The notes under the pieces were generated by a model. It was given only the letters and a program-made list of their open reading frames with translations, ran no database searches and was not told the DNA's origin. This document shows positions 1-13,300 of a DNA stretch of 64,000 bases, piece after piece. The stretch spans positions 41,984 to 105,983 of the forward strand of contig UESW01004352.1 in assembly GCA_900491605.1 (NCBI GenBank), in the 5' to 3' direction. The position numbers and the translations under genes are program-made. Origin of the DNA: Calamus simplicifolius (lineage: Eukaryota; Streptophyta; Magnoliopsida; Arecales; Arecaceae). Numbering within the stretch: the stretch's first letter is position 1; every line of letters begins with the position of its first letter.

Positions 1-843
1 AATAATGAAACTCTGATTAACTCAAATAAGGTTCATAATTAATTTAAGCAATAAAATATTTTTTATAACTCAGATTGGCATTATTTAGACTGATTTGTAA
101 GTAGTGATAATAGAAGATTTTATATACTACAATAATAATGATGACGATGATATTTGGGTGGTGTTCAAAAGAGTCGGGCCTAGCGTGAGCCTTTGGTTCA
201 AGTTTCCATCGTCAAGCCTAGACAACAGCGAGGAGTCGGGCTTAATTAGGTCTAAAGGCTTCCTTGGCCAGCGGGATACATCATCGCTCGAGGGCCGTCG
301 GGTTCTGCTCTTCTTCCCAGAGACCGCAGCGGAGAAAGAGAGGTGATTTCTCACGGAGGCGTTCGTCGTTGGCAGCTCATTCGCCCTTGGAAGCTCCCGC
401 ATCGATTAGATGCCACTTTTTGTCCTCGCCTCGGATGATCCCGCAACAACACACCATCTGTTCGATGGAATGCCGATTAGAGGAACCGAATCACGTTTCC
501 ATTTGAATTTTACCAAGTTAGCATCGACAAGGGAAGAGACAAATTCTCGGATAAAATCTAAAGACAATTCCTTCACCTGAACGTGATAAAATGTGGGCCG
601 CGGCGTGCCGGAGGGGTCCCGAGTGTGCATCCTATTTCCTCCAAAGAGCAAACTTCCTTCCGAGCACGCCTACAACACACGTAGGTGAGACACGGCTTAA
701 CGGAGCTGTCTTGGTGATTTTACCTTCGTAAAATCTATAGAAAAATTTTCTCCGATTGTTGCATCATTAAAGGTTGGACATGGATGATATTAACTCTGTT
801 CGTTTTATGATTTTTTCATGCAACAGTTAGGCCTTTTGAGTAC
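1..843 (+). other. 5' flank and probable 5' UTR of the maturase gene
   Basis: No protein of a recognised family is encoded here. Bases 1-150 are AT-rich and 160-700 are GC-richer, as expected for a transcribed leader. A plausible splice donor (GTAGGTGAGA) lies at 681 and a plausible acceptor (CAACAG) ends at 826, so a leader intron of about 146 bp may precede the coding exon. Both sites are judged by eye only. The short open frames on both strands at 104-651 resemble nothing I know. Confidence 0.4.
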
Positions 844-3188
844 ATGCGATTATATGCGACTCATTTCCTTCTCGAAGGAGCTGAAGATGTTGGCGAGAGC
901 ATGAGCCAGCTGCAGAAAAGGAGCAGTCCCCCTATATCACTTGCCAAGAGCTTGGCTTGCCTCCCCGACGAGTCCTCCCTCATAAGAAGCGAAGGCCCCT
1001 CACACGGTTGGAGCACAAGAGACTGATTGAACACCGCATCAAGAAGAGGGTGAAGGCTCAGTACTTGAATGGGAAATTTTATGATCTTATGGGCCGTGTC
1101 ATCGCCACTGCTGACACTCTTCAAGACTCGTACGATATAGTTCGGCTTAACTCGAATGTTGATTTAGGGTCAAAAAGAGATGATCTTTGTTTCAATTCCT
1201 TGGCAGAGGAGCTCGCAAGTGGCAATTTTGATGTCAAGGCCAATACTTTGACGATAGTTGCGAAGGGTCGAAACAAAGAGTGGTTAGTCCTTCCTAAATT
1301 GAAGTTGAAAGTTATTCAAGAAGCAATTAGAGTAGCACTTGATGTTGTTTACAGGCCTCATTTCTCTAAGATTTCTCATGGTTGTAGAAGTGGGAGAGGT
1401 CACCGATCAGCTCTGAGATATGTATGCGAAGAGATTGGTAAACCTGATTGGTGGTTTACAATATCTATGAATAAACAAGCTGATGGTAATATTCTCTGCA
1501 AGCTTATTTCAGAAATGGAAGAAAGGATCCAGGATGCCCAGTTGTTTAATTTTATCCATTGCATGTTTGATGCCCGAGCTCTCAACTTGGTATTCGGAGG
1601 ATTCCCAAAGGGCCATGGTCTTCCTCAGGAAGGAGTTCTCTCCCCGGTTCTGATGAACATATATCTTGACATTTTTGACCGTGAAGTGTTTAGGATAAGC
1701 ATGAGATATGAAGGCCTTGGTTCAGATTCTGCTGATGTGAAAGATGGCCAGCGGTCGAAACTACGATGTTGGTTCCGAAGACAAATGAAAGATTGTGATG
1801 ATGAGAAGAACGCGGAGCAGTCAACAGATGCTGTGGAAACAAGATTACATGCTTGCAGATACATGGACGAGATATTTGTTGCAGTTTCTGGTTCCAAAGA
1901 TGTCGCACTCAGTGTAAAGGCTGAGCTCGTATCTTGCTTGAATAACTCATTATATTTGGATGTGGAAGATCGTATGGATGTGTTTGCGGTGAGAAAGAAT
2001 TCTCGTGGGTTGCAGTTCCTTGGCATGGCAGTTCGGATGGCTGCCAAAGAAACTCCTGCATTGAGAGCTGTACACAAGTTGAAGGACAAGATCCGGCTAT
2101 TTGCTAATCAAAAGCAAGAAATTTGGGATTCTATGACACTTAGAATAGGCAAGAAGTGGCTGGCTTATGGCTTGAGAAGGATCAAAGAATCAGAGATCAA
2201 GTCACTAGGGCTTAGCACTCCATTGTTGGATCATATTTCACAGTTCCGTAAAGATGGCATGAAAACAGATCACTGGTTCAAGCACTTGCTCAAGATTTGG
2301 ATGCAAGACATGAATACCAAAGTGGAAGCCAATGAGGAGATAATCCTCTCCAATACATTACCGAACCAGCACTGCCAGAAGATCTGAGAGATTCATTCTA
2401 CAAATTCCAGATGCTGGCCAAGGAATATGTTTCATCAGAGACAGCTGCCACTGTTGCATTGATGAAGAGCTACACCACCAATACAGGATCCATCCCTAGC
2501 ACTGAAGCTACAGTTATGAGGATGGAGGCCCCATTGACTTTATAAAGAAGAGTCTCTATCGATATGGATTGATAAATATTGAAGGATTTCCTCGACATGT
2601 TTCCACTCTTGTGTTACAAGATGATGCTCTAATCATAAATTGGTTTTCTGGGCTGGTTCGCCGGTGGCTAAAATGGTATTCCGAGGTTGACAACTTTGGA
2701 GACATTAAGCTCATGATTGTCGAGTGTGTCAGAAAATCATGCATTCGAACACTAGCAGCCAAGTATAGGATGCATGAAGTTTTAATTGAGAAGCGGTTTG
2801 AGTTGGAGCAGAGTGGTATTCCTATGGCAGAAGACTTGGAAACTGAAATGCTGTCCATGGAATCAAACTCTCCTGTTTCTGATGATGACGAGTCTTTGAT
2901 GTATGGGATCTCTTCCAGTGGTTTGTGTATTTTGTCTCTATCAAGGGTTAAAGTCCCAACGCGGATATTTAATTGTTTTGTAATGGGATGCGCCATTGCT
3001 CTCCAAGTATGTACACACTTCACTTAAAGGAGAAGCAAAGGTTTCCAGGATGGAAGACAGGATTCTCACCATCAATTCATTCCAGCTTGAACAGAAAGCG
3101 TATTGGCTTGTGCAGCCAGCACGTTAAGGATTTGTATCTGGGACATATATCTCTTCAATCTATAGAATTTGGTGCTCTGAGCAGATGA
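844..3188 (+). CDS. nuclear-encoded group II intron maturase (nMAT3/nMAT4 class), frame broken by four 1-bp losses
   Basis: Nuclear maturases are imported into organelles, mainly mitochondria, and help splice group II introns such as those in nad transcripts. Reading through four shifts gives about 780 residues, the family's size. In order: basic N-terminal part (957-1250); reverse-transcriptase-like domain with SGRGHRSAL (near 1390), GLPQEGVLSP (1617-1646) and YMDE (1860-1871) where active enzymes have YADD, so polymerase activity is not expected; domain X with KSCIRTLAAKYRM (near 2735); and a C-terminal endonuclease-like tail (FPGWKTGF, then LCSQHVKDLY near 3110) that marks the nMAT3/nMAT4 class over nMAT1/2. 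The frame moves by -1 near 975, 2362, 2532 and 3007. Each shift is repaired by one inserted base, three of them in G or C runs. The start at 844 is the first ATG after a likely splice acceptor and is uncertain. Whether it is nMAT3 or nMAT4 I cannot decide. It could be a young pseudogene. Confidence 0.85.
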
Positions 3189-4020
3189 TTTCTCCATGCA
3201 ATATTGATGGTTTGAGCATAGAGCCTTGAGATATTCCGCCTTCTCATTGCATGTTTTGCAGTGATCAAGGGGTTCTCACAGGGTTCAATTTAAGTGGGTT
3301 GACTGATAGTTACCTCATGCATTACTTAAGCTTGTGGCTTGATGATGCAAGCTCAACATTTTCACTGTTCTACCAAGATTTCAAAGTGCCATGAACTAAT
3401 GCCATAATACCAAGGTGTTTGCTGATTACACTGTTATTTCGTTTGTAATGCACTTTGCCTGCAATTCTGGGTCAGGTCATGGATGAAGATTTCAGATATG
3501 CCTAGTTCAGCTGTTCCAGATGCTAACAACAAACACCATTTTCTGCAATTTGAGGACCTGATGATAACATTGAGATATAAGTCTGTAAGAAGTGGGCAGT
3601 ATGCTTCAGGGCTTCATGTCAAGAAGAGCAGAGGTCAGGATTGCTTTGAGCAAAATTTTGTTGGGCCAGGTAGTTTTTTTTAGGCCACAAGCAGTTTTCA
3701 TATGACATTGAGGAAAGGCCAGAAATATCAACATGAGATTGTAGAGTTTCTGTTCATTGTTTCTCCTCGAAAAGACAGTAGAAAAAGGTTTTTACACTTT
3801 AGGATCAAACACTTGTTGGCTTACAAGCCACAGCACCAGACTGTATTCACATGGGTTCAAGATTTATTGAATCAATATAATCATCTCCATCATTCTCTGT
3901 GACCTGCTCCAGGATTTGCTTTTTGAAGCTACACAACTTGTGTCCTGTAAATATGAATGAGTCAGAGAGAATCATGACTGGGACTTGGATGCGGCACTGT
4001 AGCTCATCTCACTTGTTTAA
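3189..4020 (+). other. 3' flank or UTR of the maturase gene
   Basis: The sequence after the maturase stop has no recognisable coding content. The small open frames at 3483-3683 and 3702-3902 match no family I know. Base composition falls gradually to AT-rich intergenic DNA. Confidence 0.4.
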
Positions 4021-4620
4021 AGTGTTATAATTTAATTACATATTATAAATAAAATCTAAACTTATGCAAGTTAACTTACAATCAAATTAGGTGCCAGTTG
4101 ATACATTGACTCATAATTTTAAAATACAAGAATAATCATATTTAGTATTATAATGTAGCAAAATTATAATATGACTACAATAATATTATATTAATATCAT
4201 AACAATGTTATAATATTCATAGCATAATGATTTAATATTATTTATAAGAATACTATAATAATTTATAAATTACAAATGATTTATAATAGTAATTTTTGCA
4301 ATATTTTTTATCAGAAAGGATCTTACCCTCGAAAGATATAAAGTTTAGTGGTAATACAATTCAGCTGCATACAACTCATCTCTATTTCATCTTCTTTATA
4401 CAATTTCAAATGATTTAACTTTTTGACTCAAGTTAATTTCATATGCCTGCTTGTGTATAACCAATTAAGCCTTTTAACACGAAAGCTAGAGAGTTTGTAG
4501 AAGAGTTACGTTGGTTGGCATGTTTATTAATACAAATTACAAATTTAAACAGATTTTTTATGCAATTATCGTGAAATTTTGCCCGTTTATCACAAATTTT
4601 CCCCCAAAAATACTTGGCTT
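4021..4620. other. AT-rich intergenic DNA
   Basis: The stretch is strongly AT-rich with repeated TTATAAT and TAATATTA words, and I see no gene or clear transposon ends. It separates the maturase gene from the deacylase promoter. Confidence 0.5.
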
Positions 4621-4829
4621 GATCTTAAGCAATCAAGGGAAGGGGGAAAAAAGCAGCAGCCGTATTCCCTGAAATCGTGTGCCGCCTCCAATCATCCCCG
4701 ATTCCACTCCCGCCACCGACGGTCAAAAACCAGCAGCCGACCGAATCCAACGGCGCTAATCCCTATGGGCTAATGTCCCTGCACCTGGCCATACTCTCAG
4801 AATGCGGTCGCTTTGTCATTTGAGTCGTC

Positions 4830-4846
4830 CACGTGAGATGCACGTG
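4830..4846 (+). promoter_or_regulatory. pair of G-box (CACGTG) motifs upstream of GEK1
   Basis: Two exact palindromic CACGTG cores lie at 4830-4835 and 4841-4846, 11 bp (about one helical turn) apart and about 220 bp upstream of the deacylase ATG. G-boxes bind bZIP and bHLH factors and, with this ACGTG core, serve in ABA and light responses. The position and pairing suggest a real promoter element, but function is inferred. Confidence 0.5.
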
Positions 4847-4904
4847 AGGAACCCTTGCGCTTGCTTTCGCGCGGAGCTTCGTTCGGCCGCCCGCTCTTCC
4901 CCCC

Positions 4905-4913
4905 ATTAAATAG
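4905..4913 (+). promoter_or_regulatory. TATA-like element of GEK1
   Basis: ATTAAATAG sits about 150 bp before the ATG, downstream of the G-box pair and just before a purine-rich leader (GAGAGAAGAGAGCAAGAGG). It is the only TATA-like word in an otherwise GC-rich proximal promoter. The transcription start is not known. Confidence 0.3.
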
Positions 4914-5060
4914 AGAGAAGAGAGCAAGAGGAGAGAACTATCCTTCCACCAGCTTATGCTATCATCGGTTCCCCGCGGCCTCGCCCTCGCCCGCATCAAT
5001 CTCAGTAGCGCCTTCTCTTCCTTCGCCCCTCATCATCTCCGGAGGACGACGGCAGCAGCG

Positions 5061-8000
5061 ATGGTGACGCTGGTGGTGGCGACGACCGCCGACCCCGCCT
5101 CGATCGGCCCCGCCTCCGCCTTCCTCGCCATGCCCGGCTGGAACCCCGGTCCCTCCCTCTCCGTCCGTTCGTCCCCTCATTTTCTTTTAAAATTTTAAAA
5201 TTTTGTTTTTTCTTGCATCGTTGATTTGTCTTACCGAATGCACGGATGGATGAATGGATTAAATTAGGAGGGGATGGACAGCTTTGCGAACGGGGATGTG
5301 AGGCTGTTGAAGCACGAGAACAGCATCGTGGCGGAGGACGACCTGGACCGCCGCTGGGAGACCGCCACCGGGGAATCCGTCGCGGAGGTCATTTTCCTCA
5401 GCCGTCCACACCGCCGTCTCCAACCGCCCCGCCCTCACCGTCCACCCCATCGGTGTGCCTCACTTGCGGGACGATGAGATCCCGCCGCAGGAGGCCGCCC
5501 CGGCTGGGCCGCCATGCCCAACCCTCGGATCGGCCCTTGGCTCCGACTTCTCAGGAAGATCGCCGATTCTCAGGGTCTCCTCCCTGAGTTCGAGGTAATG
5601 CCATCGCTTCGGTTGCGTAAGATTCTGAGAACTAATAGGGCCAATTGACAGTTATAATCTTCTTCTTCTTCTTCTTCTTCTGGTGCTTGGCTTCATGTAG
5701 GTTACTTTGGAGGCGACTCATCATGGACCTATAGTTAATACGCCCACCTTGTTCTTGGAGATAGGTGCACATTTTTAGAAACTAGTATTTTTTTTTATTT
5801 ATTCATTTCCATCAGTCTTTTGTAATATGGAGTGTTTCACTGATTGCAAAATTTAAATTTACGTGTTCATTATTTTTTTTTATTTGATGAGATTTTAGCT
5901 GCCTTGGAGGCTCCTTGTAAGGCTCTCTTTTAATTCTTACAGGAAGCACAGAAGAGTACTGGGGTAGGCAAGATGCTGCTCAAGCTTTGGCTCTAGTGAG
6001 TGATTTTTTTTCCAAAAAGAAATCAAGAATTTGAGTTGTGAAAAAGAAATCATGTGATCTTTTAATACTGCGTTCATATAACAAATATGACAAAGAAAAG
6101 GATGCTAGGATCTTTAATATCCAAAAGTGCGAAGGATCATTTCATATTTACTGCCTGCTTAGAAATTTAGTAGGTTAATACTTATGTTTATTTCATGTTT
6201 CAGATTTAATTATGTTGCCTTTAGTTTGCATGTCATTAGACTCATGTGACAATATTGTTTAGTAAGATAAATAGCTTTGTTTTATGATATTTGCAGCTTA
6301 TGTGGGAAGGACTTGGCCTCGGAGGCGGTGGTGGTGTGGGAGAGTGGAAAGGGTAAAGTCACTATTTTAAGGAAGTTGTAGAAAGCTGTATATGAGGCTT
6401 CCAAGAAATAAACCTTTTTCAACTTGCGAATTGTACAAATAAATATAAATAATTCCATTCAAAGAGGTTCAAATCACTATTCTTATCCAACTAAAGCAAA
6501 ATTTGGATCAAAGATTCATAAATCAAGCTACTTGGCTGTAGATTGTTTTAGGGTTCACATATGCTTCAAGTACCAAGTGTTACATTTCATTTTACTTGTC
6601 TGTTATCTATCTTTTCCAAATTAAATGGCAATAAGCAGTAACTTAAAGGTTATGCTGAATCCAGCTTGTTCATGGTTGTCATTTTGCATGACCTTTTTGT
6701 GTGTTGCCTGCTTCAACTTTTTATTGTCCATGGCACAGGAACAATGGTAAAAATAAAGTCCTTCTGGGAATAGGAGGTGGTCATTATGCTCCTCGCCACA
6801 TGGATATTGTCGTGTAAGTAATACCACTTACTATCTTATCTAGGCTTATGGTTGAAACAAAGTTATTCAATTTCACCATGTTCAAATTTCAAATGTCATG
6901 CCATAATAAATAATGGCAACAATGCAGGCACATATTGTTTAAAATTGCTAAAGGAGGGATCTAGTTATGGTACAAGCCCTAGCGATAATAACGTTCATCT
7001 AGGGAACTCGATCCAACATTTTTTGTTTTTCATAATGTTATGGCCTTAATGGATTGGCAGGAAACAAATGCCTGTATGACTTACACTATTTATCTCTTTC
7101 TTATTGTTCTTCATGATTGTTTCTAGAAATGGGCATGCCAACCATCAGTTTCTAGAAATCTTGAAAATAGAATTGCCTTCTAAGAATGTTTGTCTATGTA
7201 CATTGAAAAAATCAATTCTAAATTGTAAACCTGCTTATGCCTGAATTACTATTTGCTTATGTCTCAGGCACACATAGCACCAGTTAAAGAAAGAAAATAG
7301 GTGTTCCTCTCTTTCTATAGTAAACAATAATGTTCATTACTTTCACTATTTAATGAAGCATGTTCTTTTGAGATGTATAACTGAGTAATACCACATCTGT
7401 ATGGGAATTTGTGAAATTAGAGTAGCAATTTTATGAATTATACCTTGGCACTCTGATGTGCTGAACATAAATTATCTTAAAGGCATATTCAGAAAGAGGC
7501 ATTGCATTGTTTGATTAAAATGCTAGATGAAGCCAAGATCTGGAAAATTATTTCTGTGTATTAACATTTCTTTTAGGTTTTTCACCCTTTCTAATGTCAG
7601 TGAGGTCCAGGTGCAATGTTAGAACTTGTTTCTTATTTGGGTCCAGCTAGGTGTTTGTGGCCTCACTTTAATGAATTTGTTGGTTACATTGCATTTATGG
7701 TGGAACCATTAGATCTCTTGAACAAGATGTGGTTGTCCCCAAATAGTTGCTTTCATAACATGGTTGCCTTTTTTTATTTTTAAATTTATAAACAGTTGCT
7801 TAACAGAAAAAAGATCATGCATTTTCATACTTGAAATTTCAGGAAAGATGGTGTATGGGTGGGCCACCTACTGTCAGGATATGCTTTACCAATGGAAGAT
7901 CCTAACCAGCAAAAAGCAAAAACTAGTGCAAAAACCATTGGTGGAACCTGGAAACAATCAATCAAAGTTTCATACGAGGCTACCAAGTCAGCTTTTCCTG

Positions 8001-9254
8001 GAGGCGAAGTTCTAGCACATCTAGATCACAAGTAAGTTCATAACCTCTGCACAAACTTGTCATGGTCTAAGATATCAGATAGTTTTTCCTTCATTTACCT
8101 TTATGTTGTCAAATTCACTTATACACCAGATTGGATTAGCATATGGCAAATATGAGATAAACATAATGAGAAAGATGAACATTTCTGAATGAGATTTTTA
8201 AGTAATAAGGAGATGTCTAACTTTATTGAAGTAACCTGATCCTATTAATGATGGGAGCTGAATGCCTATGGTGCTTAAATATAAGTATTCAAGTAATGAA
8301 CAGTGCTTGCCCTCATGTTTGCATTAACAAAATCTTGATGGTCATTTCACCCAGTTTTCATAGAAACATGCCCTTGAGTACAAGAGAGGGTCTTTTCAAT
8401 CTAATGAACATGATGTTTGTCTTAGTACTTCCTTGGACACCTTTTTATCTGACACAAATAATAGTTGAATTTTTATGTCACTTATGGAATGATGAACCTC
8501 AATGACACTTTGCCTGACAAATGCCTAAATTCAAGTGACACCAAAACAAACTCAAGTGACGTGTGATGCATTTCCTAACAGTAATTGCATTATGGAAATT
8601 GTTGTAAAGGTTGTGTGAAAAGAAAAATCCACAACCACAGAAAAAGAAAAATAATAGTTGGCATTTCGGATGTGTAACATGTTTATCAGTTCAAAGCTTC
8701 TTTACTCTTCGAATAAACTTGCATTTTTGTTTATTCTTTCAGCGTCATGCATTTGTATACACATCAGACTTGAATATTTTTTGTTCTATTCATTTTGCGT
8801 TGTAGGTATATACTCTCTCCCATTTGGAATCCTTGTTAGTCAGGACATTATTCCGTTCTATACTTTTTTTGATGGATGAAACATCAAAACTAACAGTCTA
8901 TTTTGTTCTGGAAGTGTATTTCTCACTTTAAGCATCCATGCATCTCTTGCAAATAACTGTAAATAATTGCTTGATGTTGTATTGCTAGTAATGTTTATCA
9001 TACTCATTGGTGTTGAGCTAGCTTTCAAAAACACACATGGTTTTGGCATCTCATTCTACTGTTTCATTTATGCTGCCTGCTAATTAGGTTATTCAGATCT
9101 TATATCTTATATCAGTCATTGGCAATTAACTTCTTATTCACTTTAATTTATTGTTGGTTGGTGCAGGAGCTTCAAGGGCTGGCAGAAGAATGCCATTACA
9201 AGCTTCTTAGCAGAACAGAACATAAAGATAGGAAAACCTGAGGACTTCTTTTAA
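5061..9254 (+). CDS. GEK1: D-aminoacyl-tRNA deacylase (GEKO1/DTD2 type), 8 exons
   Basis: The enzyme hydrolyses D-amino acids from mischarged tRNA; in plants GEK1/DTD2 also gives ethanol and aldehyde tolerance by clearing aldehyde-modified D-aminoacyl-tRNA. Exons by splice sites and homology: 5061-5162, 5268-5594, 5701-5764, 5943-5995, 6297-6352, 6739-6813, 7843-8031, 9167-9254. They sum to 954 nt, 317 residues plus stop, which is the length I recall for the Arabidopsis protein. Signature stretches are MVTLVVATTADPASI at the start, EATHHGP (exon 3), GGGHYAPRHMDI (exon 6) and LAHLDHKSFKGWQKNAI across exons 7-8. Exon 2 has an extra C at 5406-5407 (after FLSR) and lacks a G near 5491 (PPQGGRPGW). 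The two cancel, but as written the frame hits a stop at 5475-5477. All other exons are intact, so a sequence error is the likelier cause. The gene converges with MPB2C. Confidence 0.93.
5659..5681. repeat. (CTT)n microsatellite in GEK1 intron 2
   Basis: About seven CTT units lie just after the exon 2 donor, within the pyrimidine-rich part of the short second intron. Confidence 0.8.
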
Positions 9255-10361
9255 CATACTATTGTTGGAATGCAAAAGAATTGGCCTTTTTACCCTGTTA
9301 TACACCTGATGTTATTGAGGTTTATAAGCTTAACTATATTCTTCTTTATGTGATCAAGGAGTACGATTCAATTATGGATTAAATGATTGATAATTTAGGG
9401 TTAGTAAAGTTACAATTGTTTTTCAGTTTTGCTATGGTAATTGCTCTGATCTGAGTGTGGACATTTTCCTGAGGATTTACTGTTAGCTCTTCCTTTGCTG
9501 TCTTGTTCAATCTCTCTTGTTGTATTAAGCCCAGCTTGATTGTCCCGATAAACCACCGTACGGTAGAAAATTTGTGCAATAATATATTTCTTTTGGCACA
9601 AATGATAGATTGTTTATGATTCCCTAAATCCAAGGACGGAATAAAGAAACCTCTCCATTCCCATGGGCTTGCTGCTCTTTTCGCTGGCCATGGTTTTAAA
9701 ATTTTCCAAGATATGATACTCACATGCCATTGTCGGATCAAGTTCCCGACATTTCTGCATGACTATGAGACTGATGCTACTTGGGAAAGAAAGGGTGACT
9801 GCTATGGCAAACCTTTTAACGCCACTAAAACTTCTTGTACAAATAATTTAAGAATGCACAACTCCAAGACTTAAATTCAAATCATAGATTACCAAGTAGC
9901 GATGCATGACCACTATTAATTAGCAGCCCCATCTCATAGCATCTTATCACATGAGCTGCAGAATTTACTGCTTCCAATCACAATAAGACCCAAATGCGCT
10001 TGCAATTTGTTACTAGGAGAAAAAAGATAGGAAATATGCTTGCACTTTGCCAAATAAACTATAGTCTCTTCAAAACAACCACACGCATGACTACTACCCA
10101 TTATGAAAGCTCCCAGCACCCATCATTAAAATCTTGAATGAAGAAAGGTCTGAAAAAGCCAGAGTCCAAGAAATGCAAACTAAGATGGGTGGTCCTGATT
10201 ACAAGTGGAGCAGAGCAATAAATTGACACTGAGTGAAGGATAACCAAGGAGCATTTCACTAAAGCAAAAGAACACAAGCAAACTCTGTTCAGCTCAGCCT
10301 ATGCAGCAAACCATGCCTGGCAGATGGCTTGATAAGAAACTACGCTGTTTCTATCACCGGG
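9255..10361. other. intergenic region between convergent GEK1 and MPB2C
   Basis: This holds the 3' UTRs of the two convergent genes. No conserved open frame or transposon ends were recognised. The minus-strand frame at 9379-9741 resembles nothing and is taken as chance. Confidence 0.5.
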
Positions 10362-13300
10362 TCAGAGAACAAATGCTTGAAGTTGAAGCCTCGCCTCAGC
10401 TGCTCCAGCTAACAACTCTTCGCTTGGGTTCTCTTTTGCAGCAGCACAGCTGCAATGTAGGCCTTTCTTGCCTCTTCCATCCTCACCATTTCACTCTCAT
10501 CAATGCTGTCCTGTTTCAATTTAAGTCAATGATTCATATGAAGATACAGCTGCAGTTGCCTGATAACATAAAAGCAGTAGGCTGACATAAACACATTGGA
10601 TGCATGTATAGACTATAATTGCCAGATCCAAGTACAAAAAGGAGCAAAGGCATGAAGCCTACTTAAGTGTTATATGATTTGTTGCACTGCTCCATAGAAC
10701 CGAACGACAAATTTAAGGACATCTTAATAAAAAGGGAACCCCTTAGCTTGCAGCATAGGCAATGTGAAAATGCAAAGCATGCCTCGCATTAAGAAGCAAG
10801 CAAGAGAAAGCAGAATATGAATCTTCCTCAACCCTATCTTACAATATCAAGCTGACTTGAACACTGATATTATTTTATCACAAATTTGGGCGCATGATTT
10901 GTGTGTGAGTTGAAAAGTTCTTATTGAGATTTTTTATTTTATAAATGCAGTCTCCTTGATCATCTACTGAAAGGATTAATATAGTGAGAGTGACCATAGT
11001 TTCCATAAAGAAATGAATTTGCACGGCAACCAAATTACATGTTTATACAGATTTGCTTTGCTTTTTGTGAAATTCCTGTTAGAATTCTAATCCATATGAT
11101 AGGAAAATTACAAAGTTGCCTAGCTAGTATCATACAAGTTGATTTGATCATACAAATATCAGTTACCATAGGTCTTAAAAGTAACGCCTCCTTGTCATCC
11201 AAATTGTTTAGTTGTCTCCATAGAGACCTCAACACTTTCTGGATTCCCTGTAATTTTTCATTTCTTTCAATTCTCTCATAATATCCTCTCAGTTTTGCAA
11301 AGTTTCAGGTAGTCAGATACTTTTACCTCAAAGCCAAGTAGTATTACCTCCTCTCTAGTGCAAATAGCCCTAACTTGTTGAAGCACCCAAAAGGGGTATT
11401 TCTAAACTAGAGAACCTAGATAATTAACCCCCAAAGTGATAGGCTGCAACCAGATACACATAAAACTTAGAAGGCTAAATTTTTGTTACCGCCAAAGTTC
11501 TCGAAAAGCAGACCAAGAGGACTGCTACTCAGGCTATAAGCCCTGATTGCACAGACTTGCGATCTTCGGATTGATGAACTGGTCGATGCCTATTCACCAA
11601 CTTAAAGACATCCGTTGGGCAAAGTCATTATTACCCGTTCAACGTAAGCAAATCCATGGAAAAGAATGATTGGATCCCTTGACCGGGAATCCAAAAGTGA
11701 CAGGTGACAGAGACTGAGAATCTCTAAATCCAAAACCCCTCAAAACCCAAAAACCCTCTAAATCCTAACCACAAAGCCTAGAAACCCTAAACCCTAGCCC
11801 CTAAACCATAAACCCCGCTAAACCCTAAACTCCTAAAACATAGACCCCTCTAAACCCTAAACCCTTCCAAACCCTAAACCACTCAAACCTCTAAAACCCA
11901 GGCTTAGTAGATAAGAATAAGGAAAAAAGAATCTTTTCGTTCACAAGTCAGGGCAAGTTGAACTATTTCATATTGATAGGAGGAAAGAGAAGTTGTCAGT
12001 GGTTCCAAGTTGGGAGCGAGCCTGCTGAAGCTTCAACCAAGAGAACAGAGGTGAGCTTGAACTAATAGAGTATCTTCCACATAGATAGGAGACCTTTTGC
12101 TCTCCAATCACAATGGCCAAATCAAGGATTTGGGGCTTCTTGCAAAATCATGAAATGGTAATGACAAAAATTCAAATTGACCTTAATATCCACATCCCAC
12201 ATCCTCATTGCACACGCTGCAGTGACCAACTGTGAATCAATGCCCATGGAAGATTAATAAACCATGGGTTCGTCAAGCAGTAGCAATGAATGACATCCCC
12301 CACATCAACTAAACACAATCAAGCTGGTCAATAGCAGGTTGTTAAGCCCATATCCTTACAAAAGAGATTTAAAACTCAAAAGATGTGCAGATGAGTAGAT
12401 CACACTATCTGAATTGCAGGTTTCATGTCAACAATGTACTTCCAATTCAGGTGGACTATAAAATAACAACATGCACATGAAGTAAGACTTAAATGCCATA
12501 TCTTTCAGTAGGGCTGAAAACGGATCGAATACGGATCGACAGTAATATATCCATATTAGTATCCATATTTTTAACGGATATGAATACTAAACGGATATTA
12601 AAATTCATGTCCATATTTATTCTAAATGGATACGGATACGAATCGGATTTCAAGCATATCCATATTTGTTATATACGATATGAATTAGATATCAAGCATA
12701 TCCATATTTGTTATATACGGATACGGATATGAATCGAATATCAAGCATATCCATATTTGTTATATACGGATACGAATACGAATCAAATTAAGATAGTGTT
12801 TGATACAAAAATGCTATACTAAATTATATGTTATTTCAAATTCTAAATTATCTTCTATTTCTCCATTTCTATGTTTGAAACTATAACATTTATATGCTCT
12901 TTCAAAATTTATATTGTATTTTCACATGTATTCATTTAATTTTTTTTATACATATTTTCTTACTAACTATAATTTAAATAACTTTATTTATATACTCTTT
13001 CAAAATCTACGTTATATTTTTTATATGTCTATTCAACTCTCTTTTATAAATATCTTTTCTCACAAAAAATTATTTAAATAACTTATATTTTTTAGTCTAT
13101 TCAAATCTTTTTTATAAATATTTTTCACTAAAAATTATTTAAATAACTTCATTCATGTCCTCTCAAATTAAAGCTTTGATTTTTAGCATTATTTATATGA
13201 AGAGTATAAACACTGATAATAATAATGAACTCCTCTTCTAACACTAATTTAAGTAAAATTACTTTTTCTATTATTTTCTTAATATTTATAATTTCATCTT

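Noticed and set aside
1625..2089. Minus-strand 154-residue open frame
   Set aside because: It is the antisense shadow of the maturase RT domain.
844..3188. Maturase as a transferred organelle intron gene (matR or matK)
   Set aside because: The C-terminal layout and the YMDE variant fit the nuclear nMAT class, and no intron RNA domains flank it.
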